From Micromonosporaceae bacterium (GTDB lineage Bacteria; Actinomycetota; Actinomycetes; Mycobacteriales; Micromonosporaceae): 5,244 bases of DNA. Of the stretch, positions 1 to 4,491 are shown piece by piece (the stretch's first letter is position 1; each line of letters starts with the position of its first letter). The notes beneath the pieces are model-generated. The model made no database searches and had not been told where the DNA came from. It saw only the letters and a program-made list of their open reading frames with translations. The stretch is taken from the NCBI GenBank assembly GCA_017354595.1, contig JAFMQQ010000262.1:1-5244 (forward strand), in the 5' to 3' direction. The position numbers were made by a program, and so were the translations under genes.

Positions 1-340
1 CCGCGCCGACCTGCGCGTAGGTGACCACCACGCCGTGAAAGTCGGCCGAGGTGTGCTGGTCGGCGTTGCGGAAGTCCGGGTCGAGGTGGATGCCGACGGC
101 CGCCGCGGCCTTCGCCCACTGAGTCTTCAGGTGCTCGGTCGGCGTGACGACGGTGAGCGCGTCGACGGTACGGTCGGCGAGCAGTTCGGCGGCGATCCGC
201 AGGGCGAGCCTGGTCTTCCCGGCACCGGGTGTGGCGACAGCGAGGAAGTCCTCGGCGGGGCGGCGCAGATATTCAACCAGGGTGCGGCGCTGCCAGGCGC
301 GCAGCGCGGGAAACCCGGACAGGTCCGGTCGGGGCGGCAT
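1..340 (-). CDS. DEAD/DEAH-box superfamily 2 helicase, N-terminal part (runs off left edge)
   Basis: This is the first 113 codons of an ATP-dependent nucleic-acid helicase; the rest lies beyond base 1. An aromatic/Gln element (LRAWQRRTL, residues 13-21) stands where Q-motif-like sequences occur. It is followed by a Walker A motif ATPGAGKT (residues 36-43, with K42 and T43 contacting ATP phosphates and Mg) and a motif Ia-like VVTPTEHLKTQW (64-75). The DEAH motif and the second RecA-like domain would be off the window. The layout resembles the XPB/UvsW-type DEAD/DEAH helicases common in actinobacteria. ATG at 338-340 is the first possible start, because the frame is closed upstream by the DUF3039 stop (356-358) with no other start between. 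There is no clear Shine-Dalgarno sequence, so translation probably depends on coupling to DUF3039, 15 bases upstream. Substrate (DNA or RNA) and role cannot be told from this part. Confidence 0.87.
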   Translation of the reverse strand, partial: MPPRPDLSGFPALRAWQRRTLVEYLRRPAEDFLAVATPGAGKTRLALRIAAELLADRTVDALTVVTPTEHLKTQWAKAAAAVGIHLDPDFRNADQHTSADFHGVVVTYAQVGA

Positions 341-355
341 TCCGCTGCGGAAGCG

Positions 356-613
356 TCAGTCGACCAGCTGCGTGTCGTAGATCTCCTTGCACTCCGGGCA
401 GATCGGGAAGCGCTCGGGATCGCGGGAGGGCGTCCACAACTTCCCGCACAGCGCCCGTACCGGAGTGCCCTCGATCATCGCCTCCATGAGCTTGTCCTTC
501 GGCACGTAATGCGAGAAGCGCTCCCGGTCACCGTCGTCGTACCGGTAGTCGGTGCGCTCCTCGGTCACCGTGCCCGTGTCGGACTGTGGCGTCGGTGTCA
601 TGGGTGTGCTCAC
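356..613 (-). CDS. DUF3039 family small putative zinc-binding protein
   Basis: An 85-residue protein that I recognise as the DUF3039 family of Actinomycetota; its molecular function is not established. The N-terminal 20 residues are Thr/Pro-rich and look disordered. The conserved part runs from about residue 33 (FSHYVPKDK) to 80. H35, C56 (ALCG), C72 and C75 (CPEC) form an H...C...CxxC pattern that could hold one zinc ion; this is inferred from residue spacing. GTG at 611-613 is the first start after an in-frame TGA (626-628). An in-frame ATG at residue 5 (599-601) is an alternative, and the conserved part is unaffected by the choice. It is followed at once by the helicase gene on the same strand and diverges from psuG across 53 bases. 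The pairing suggests an accessory role to the helicase, which is inference. Confidence 0.92.
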   Translation of the reverse strand: MSTPMTPTPQSDTGTVTEERTDYRYDDGDRERFSHYVPKDKLMEAMIEGTPVRALCGKLWTPSRDPERFPICPECKEIYDTQLVD

Positions 614-654
614 CCGACCAGTGTGTCAGGTACACCCCGCCACGCCCACCCCGC

Positions 655-660
655 TAACGT
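655..660 (+). promoter_or_regulatory. -10 element (TAACGT) of a probable leaderless psuG promoter
   Basis: TAACGT matches the actinobacterial -10 consensus TANNNT. Its last T is followed by exactly six bases (GACCGG) and then the psuG GTG at 667. Initiation at the usual 6-7 bases past the -10 would place the transcript start on the first base of the start codon. No purine-rich Shine-Dalgarno precedes the GTG, which agrees with a leaderless mRNA. I see no good -35 hexamer 16-18 bases upstream, as is common for actinobacterial housekeeping promoters. Inferred from sequence only. Confidence 0.55.
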
Positions 661-666
661 GACCGG

Positions 667-1578
667 GTGAGGTTCGAACTCCAGTACGGCGACCACGTGG
701 TCACCGCACGCGAGTCCGGTACCCCGGTCGTGGCTCTGGAAACAACTATCGTTTCGCATGGCCTGCCCCGCCCGGACAACCTGCGGGTGGCGCGCGAGAT
801 CGAGCAGGCGGTACGCGACAACGGCGCGGTACCGGCCACTATCGGCATGGTCGGTGGGCGGCTCGTGGTGGGCCTCTCCGACAAGCAGCTGACCCGGCTG
901 GCGACCGGCGACCGGATCGCCAAGCTCTCGGTGCGCGACCTGGCCGCGGCCGCGGCGGCGGGCGCCGACGGGGCCACCACTGTCGCCGGTACCAGCGCGG
1001 TCGCCGCCGCCGCCGGTATCGAGGTCTTCGCGACCGGTGGCATCGGCGGGGTACACCGGGGCGCGTCGGCGACCTTCGACGAATCCGCCGACCTGGTGAC
1101 ACTCTCGCGCACCCCGGTCGCCGTGGTCTGCGCCGGCGTCAAGTCCATTCTGGACGTACCGGCCACCCTGGAGCGCCTGGAGACACTCGGTGTCACCGTG
1201 GTCGGCTACCGGACCCGGCGCTTCCCCGGCTTCTTCGTCACCGACTCCGGCCACGACCTGGACTGGTCGGTGTCCTCTGTGGACGAACTGGCTCGGCTGC
1301 TGCGGGCACGCCGGGAGCAGGGCGTGCACGCCGGCGGCGTGATCGTCGCCAACCCGGTGCCCGCGCAGGAGCAGCTCGATCCCGAGCTGCACGACCGGGT
1401 ACTCCAGAGTGGACTGTCCACAATCGAAGCAGAGGGTATCACCGGCAAGGCGGTCACCCCTCGCCTGCTGGCACACTTCCACTCCAATACCGGGGGGCGC
1501 AGCCTCGCGGTGAACGTCCGGATCATCCTTGGCAACGCCACGCTGGCGGCACAGCTCGCCGTCGCGGTCGCGCGATGA
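667..1578 (+). CDS. psuG: Pseudouridine-5'-phosphate glycosidase PsuG
   Basis: Cytosolic enzyme that cleaves the C-glycosidic bond of pseudouridine 5'-phosphate, giving uracil and ribose 5-phosphate. It is 303 residues, normal for the family (about 300-315). Family motifs are in order: VALETTIVSHG (22-32), a KLSVRDL segment with K86, TGGIGGVHRG (123-132), VVCAGVKSILD (153-163), FPGFF...SG, ANPVP and GKAVTP. From memory of the E. coli enzyme, the catalytic lysine (K166) maps to K159, E31 to E25, K93 to K86, H137 to H130 and the Mn-binding D149 to D142; the nearly constant offset of 6-7 residues supports this. All these residues are present, so the enzyme should be active. The GTG at 667 lies six bases after a -10 motif and no longer start is plausible, since the family region begins by residue 3-10. 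The stop overlaps the start of the kinase gene. Confidence 0.96.
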   Translation: MRFELQYGDHVVTARESGTPVVALETTIVSHGLPRPDNLRVAREIEQAVRDNGAVPATIGMVGGRLVVGLSDKQLTRLATGDRIAKLSVRDLAAAAAAGADGATTVAGTSAVAAAAGIEVFATGGIGGVHRGASATFDESADLVTLSRTPVAVVCAGVKSILDVPATLERLETLGVTVVGYRTRRFPGFFVTDSGHDLDWSVSSVDELARLLRARREQGVHAGGVIVANPVPAQEQLDPELHDRVLQSGLSTIEAEGITGKAVTPRLLAHFHSNTGGRSLAVNVRIILGNATLAAQLAVAVAR

Positions 1579-2474
1579 CCCGGGTGCTGGTCGTCGGCGA
1601 CATCGTCACCGATGTCCTCGCGGTCTACAGTGGACCCTTGTCGGCGGGTTCCGACACCCCGGCCCGGATCCTCGTCACACCGGGCGGCTCGGCGGCCAAC
1701 ACCGCGACCTGGCTCGCCCGTGCCGGTTGTCCGGCCTGTTTCGTCGGGGTGGTCGGTGACGACCCGGCCGGCGCACAGCGGCTATCCGAACTCGCCGCGG
1801 CCGGCGTGGACTGCGCGGTACGCCAGGAACCCGGAGCGGTCACCGGTAGCGTCGTGGTGCTCTCCCGGTACCAGGAACGCACCATGCTCTGCGACCGGGG
1901 AGCCAACGCGCGACTCTCCACTTCGGATATCGACCGGGCGATGGCCGGGTCGGCCGGCGCCGTACACCTGCACCTGTCCGGTTATGCCCTCTTCGACGGC
2001 GAGAGCCGGACGGCCGGGCGGCACGCGCTGGCCACGGCCGCCTCGCGTGGGTTGACGACGAGCGTCGACGCGGCCTCCGCCGGACCGTTGCAGCGGGTGG
2101 GCGGTCCGGCCTTCCTCGACTGGGTACGCGGCGTGGATCTGCTGCTGGCCAACCTGGACGAGGCGCGGGCGCTGGTACCTGGCACGGTTGACCGCGCAGG
2201 CCCGCCCGAGACGCTGGCCCGGTTGCTCGCCGGGTACGCGAAGCATGCGGTGGTGAAGCTGGGCGCCGGCGGCGCGGTATGGGCGACCGGGGAAGCGGTG
2301 TCGCGGGTACCGGCGCAGCCGGCTCGACTGGTCGACCCGACCGGTGCCGGCGACGCCTTCGCCGCCGGCCTGCTCGCCGCCTGGTGTACCGGCGCCAGCC
2401 CAGCAGATGCGCTGCGCGCGGGCGCGAGGCTGGGTGCCCTGGCGGTCGAAACGCTCGGCGGGCGGCCCGGCTAG
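1575..2474 (+). CDS. psuK: PfkB-family carbohydrate kinase, probable pseudouridine kinase PsuK
   Basis: Ribokinase/PfkB-fold cytosolic kinase of 299 residues. The N-terminal part has GDIVTD (8-13), with D13 at the usual sugar-binding Asp, and the Gly-rich GGSAANTA (37-44). NxxE (N193, E196) is the Mg/phosphate-associated motif, VKLGAGGA (227-234) lies in the nucleotide-binding region, and the second PfkB signature DPTGAGDAF (254-262) carries the anion-hole GAG and catalytic base D260. ATG at 1575-1577 overlaps the psuG stop (ATGA). No Shine-Dalgarno sequence is visible, so translation probably depends on coupling to psuG. The kinase fold is certain. The substrate is inferred from fusion-like adjacency to psuG: pseudouridine to pseudouridine 5'-phosphate, the step before PsuG. 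Ribokinase or another nucleoside kinase activity is the alternative. No pseudouridine transporter is in the window. The gene ends six bases from the convergent DUF3099 gene. Confidence 0.88.
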   Translation: MTRVLVVGDIVTDVLAVYSGPLSAGSDTPARILVTPGGSAANTATWLARAGCPACFVGVVGDDPAGAQRLSELAAAGVDCAVRQEPGAVTGSVVVLSRYQERTMLCDRGANARLSTSDIDRAMAGSAGAVHLHLSGYALFDGESRTAGRHALATAASRGLTTSVDAASAGPLQRVGGPAFLDWVRGVDLLLANLDEARALVPGTVDRAGPPETLARLLAGYAKHAVVKLGAGGAVWATGEAVSRVPAQPARLVDPTGAGDAFAAGLLAAWCTGASPADALRAGARLGALAVETLGGRPG

Positions 2475-2480
2475 CCTCGC

Positions 2481-2834
2481 TCAGGGCTCGGGGTCGATGA
2501 CCCGGACCGGGTCGACCGACGGCAACGCCCGGCGTGGCTCCGGCTTCTCCGGCTCACCGTGGCCGAACTTGTTGGCCAGCCGGTACTTCGCCCGGGGCGG
2601 ACGGTCGTTGGCGAGCAGCACCGCGAGCCAGGGCACCAGCACCATGCCGACCACGCAGATCGGTATCCACAGCCAGAGCAGCGGGGCCCGGGTGCCGACC
2701 AGAATCGCGGCGGCGAGCACGCAGACCGCGCGGAACGACATCATCACGATGTACCGGATCTCGCGCATGCGCAGCTGGTCGTCCTGGCTGCGCTCGGCAT
2801 CGGTGATCAGGGCAGGCCGGGGATCGCGCTTCAC
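2481..2834 (-). CDS. DUF3099 family membrane protein
   Basis: A 117-residue protein recognised as DUF3099, an actinobacterial membrane family with no assigned function. The N-terminal segment has the family hallmark LITDAERS (9-16), then R-rich sequence up to IRYIVMM. Two hydrophobic helices follow, about residues 29-47 and 52-75, joined by a short polar turn (TRAP), and the second ends in the family-typical VLLAND (72-77). The C-terminal 40 residues are charged and Pro-rich, probably cytosolic and disordered. GTG at 2832-2834 is the only start before the ITDA motif, because the frame is closed at 2850-2852 by the stop codon of the upstream HhH-GPD gene. A GGGTGG purine run sits directly against the start, too close for a standard ribosome site. 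It is the last gene of the minus-strand cluster. Confidence 0.9.
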   Translation of the reverse strand: MKRDPRPALITDAERSQDDQLRMREIRYIVMMSFRAVCVLAAAILVGTRAPLLWLWIPICVVGMVLVPWLAVLLANDRPPRAKYRLANKFGHGEPEKPEPRRALPSVDPVRVIDPEP

Positions 2835-2849
2835 CCACCCATAGTGGCA

Positions 2850-3452
2850 CTAAGCCCTCGTCATTGGCGGCTTTGGACCCGAGCCTTTGGCTTTCGCGGC
2901 GGCCTTCACCTGTTGCTTGTACTCACGGACCTTCGCCAGCGACTCGTCGTCGACGACGTCGGCGACAGAGTAGTGGCCGCCCTGTTCGCCGTACTGGCCG
3001 GCCGCCTCACGCCAGCCCCGCGGCCGTACCCCGAACTGCTTGCCCAGCAACGCCAGGAAGATCTGCGCCTTCTGCTTGCCGAACCCGGGCAGCTCCGAGA
3101 TCCGGGTGAACAGCTCGGCGCCGGTCTTCGCGTCCCGCCACAGGCGCTCGGCGTCCCCGTCGTACTTGTCGACCAGAACCTGGCACACCTCCTGCACCCG
3201 CTTCGCGTTCGCCTTCGGGAAGCGGTGCAGCGCCGGCGGCCGGCTGAAGATGGCGGAGAGCTCCTCGGGGTCGAAGGAGGCCAGCTCCCGGGCGGAGGGT
3301 TCGTGGCCCAACCGCTGCTGCAGCTCGTACGGCGAGGAGAACGCCTTCTCCATGGTCACCTGCTGGTCCAGGACCATCCCCATCAGCAGAGCGAGCGGGC
3401 TGCTGCGCAGCAGGTCATTGGCCGGGGTACCGATCGGCAGAGTCAACGGCAT
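2850..3452 (-). CDS. HhH-GPD superfamily base-excision DNA repair-like protein
   Basis: A 200-residue protein of the helix-hairpin-helix/GPD DNA glycosylase superfamily. It matches the short actinobacterial subfamily with the hallmark SPLALLMGMVLDQQVTMEKAF (residues 18-38, conserved QQ at 30-31) and a hairpin ELPGFGKQKAQIFLALLGKQ (120-139) that would bind the DNA backbone. The C-terminus is Lys/Ala-rich (185-195). Aligned by hand to E. coli endonuclease III (LPGVGRKTA, K120 and D138), the Lys position is Q127 and the Asp position falls at R145. Neither classical catalytic residue is present, though K126 and K128 flank the site. It may therefore be a non-catalytic DNA-lesion binder or use other residues. 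There is no Cys cluster for an iron-sulfur centre (only C90 is present). ATG at 3450-3452 has GGAG 12 bases upstream (3465-3468), and the family N-terminus fits this start. It follows the SDR gene by 21 bases. Confidence 0.9.
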   Translation of the reverse strand: MPLTLPIGTPANDLLRSSPLALLMGMVLDQQVTMEKAFSSPYELQQRLGHEPSARELASFDPEELSAIFSRPPALHRFPKANAKRVQEVCQVLVDKYDGDAERLWRDAKTGAELFTRISELPGFGKQKAQIFLALLGKQFGVRPRGWREAAGQYGEQGGHYSVADVVDDESLAKVREYKQQVKAAAKAKGSGPKPPMTRA

Positions 3453-3473
3453 GCCGCCATTCTGCTCCGCCGG

Positions 3474-4490
3474 TCACCGGCGCCGCAGCCTGCCATTGCG
3501 GATGTACCAGGCATGCAGGTCGGTGAGCGTCTGTTCGATCGGCCGCGGGTGGTGGCCCAGCTGCGCGGCCGCCTTCTGGCCGGATACCACCGGGAAGGTA
3601 TGCAACGCCTGCAGCGCTTCCGCGGTGGGCAGCACGCCGCTGCCGCTCCACCGGCCGCTCCACCGGACGAGCAGGGTCGCCGCCGGCGCGACGGCGCGCA
3701 GCGGCCAGTCCGGCATCACCCTCGCCGTCCAGGCGCGCCGGTCCACCGCGGCGGCATGCGCGGCGAGTTCGCGGGCGGACAGGCGGGTACCGGTCACCAG
3801 GTAGCTCTCCCCGGTCACGCCGCGCGCCTGCGCGGCGCGAAGCGCCGCCACCACGTCGCGTATGTCGACCCAGTCGAAACCGCCTGCCGGTACGGCCGGC
3901 ACCAGGCCCCGCCACATCGCGAGCAGTACCGCGCCGACCCGGGACGGCGCCTCGTCAGCCGGGCCGAGCACCGCGGTCGGGTTGACCACCACCGCGTCCA
4001 GCCCGCGCTGCACCACCCGGCGTACCTCCGCCTCGCCGGCCGCCTTCGAGCGGTCGTACGCCGGCAGCAGCGGATCGGTCGACCGCGGAGCATCCTCGTC
4101 GACCGGCTCTGGCGGGTTCCCGGTCCCCGGCCGGGCCGCCACGTCGAACGCGTGCACCGAGCTGCAATGCACCAGCCGGCCGACTCCGGTCGCCAGCGCC
4201 GCTTCGGCGACCACCCTCGCCCCGGCCACATTGACCGACGCCACCCGACCGCCCAGCGGCCCGGCGACCGAGATCAGCCCGGCGAGGTGGTACACCACCT
4301 CGGCACCGTCGAAGGCGCGGCGCATGGCGGCCGGATCGCGGACATCGGCCCGTACCCAGTAGGCGCCCAACCCCTTCGCGGTCACCGGCTCGCGCAGGTC
4401 CACCACGCGTACCCGGTGCCCGGCGGCGGCCAGCGCGGCGGCGAGGTTGGTGCCGATGTACCCGGCCCCGCCGGTGACCACCGCCACCAT
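3474..4490 (-). CDS. NAD-dependent epimerase/dehydratase (extended SDR family)
   Basis: A 338-residue extended short-chain dehydrogenase/reductase acting on a nucleotide sugar or a small carbonyl/hydroxyl substrate; the substrate cannot be deduced. The N-terminal Rossmann fold has TGGAGYIG (6-13, GxxGxxG) and D31 at the end of the second strand, favouring NAD over NADP. ADVRD (48-52) contacts adenine, YHLAG (67-71) and N87 follow, S111 lies in HCSSVHAF, and Y145xxxK149 is the catalytic pair. NPTAVLGP (about 170-177) opens the substrate half. The C-terminus (LGHHPRPIEQTL...WY) matches dihydroflavonol-reductase-like and HpnA-like members. A perfect 12-base duplication gives RWSGRWSG (276-283). 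ATG at 4488-4490 is one base after the upstream stop (TGAGATG), so translational coupling is likely. The glycine-rich loop starts at residue 6, leaving no need for an earlier start. No purpose is evident from the flanking genes. Confidence 0.93.
   Translation of the reverse strand: MVAVVTGGAGYIGTNLAAALAAAGHRVRVVDLREPVTAKGLGAYWVRADVRDPAAMRRAFDGAEVVYHLAGLISVAGPLGGRVASVNVAGARVVAEAALATGVGRLVHCSSVHAFDVAARPGTGNPPEPVDEDAPRSTDPLLPAYDRSKAAGEAEVRRVVQRGLDAVVVNPTAVLGPADEAPSRVGAVLLAMWRGLVPAVPAGGFDWVDIRDVVAALRAAQARGVTGESYLVTGTRLSARELAAHAAAVDRRAWTARVMPDWPLRAVAPAATLLVRWSGRWSGSGVLPTAEALQALHTFPVVSGQKAAAQLGHHPRPIEQTLTDLHAWYIRNGRLRRR
3643..3666. repeat. Perfect 12-base tandem duplication inside the SDR gene
   Basis: CCGCTCCACCGG occurs twice head-to-tail (3643-3654 and 3655-3666) with no mismatch. 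On the minus strand it encodes RWSG twice (residues 276-283 of the epimerase/dehydratase). Its length is a multiple of three, so the frame is kept. It is probably a recent slippage or recombination duplication in the C-terminal substrate domain. Confidence 0.9.
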
Positions 4491-4491
4491 C

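Noticed and set aside
602..615. Short perfect inverted repeat GGGTG-TGCT-CACCC over the DUF3039 start
   Set aside because: A five-base GC stem with a four-base loop is common by chance in such DNA. No second copy or operator context was seen.
35..670. 211-codon plus-strand frame across DUF3039 and the helicase start
   Set aside because: It lies opposite two recognisable genes; the sequence shows no domain and has shadow-type composition.
941..1020. GCC/GCG-rich runs in psuG as a possible repeat element
   Set aside because: They encode alanine stretches in normal helices of the enzyme, and the codons vary between GCC and GCG without a regular unit.
610..1482. 290-codon minus-strand frame opposite psuG
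   Set aside because: It is the antisense shadow of psuG, with low-complexity composition and no motifs, while psuG has a full set of catalytic residues on the other strand.
2469..2476. Palindrome GGCTAGCC at the psuK stop as an attachment or regulatory site
   Set aside because: Only eight bases, inside the end of a coding region, with no flanking repeat or integrase gene.
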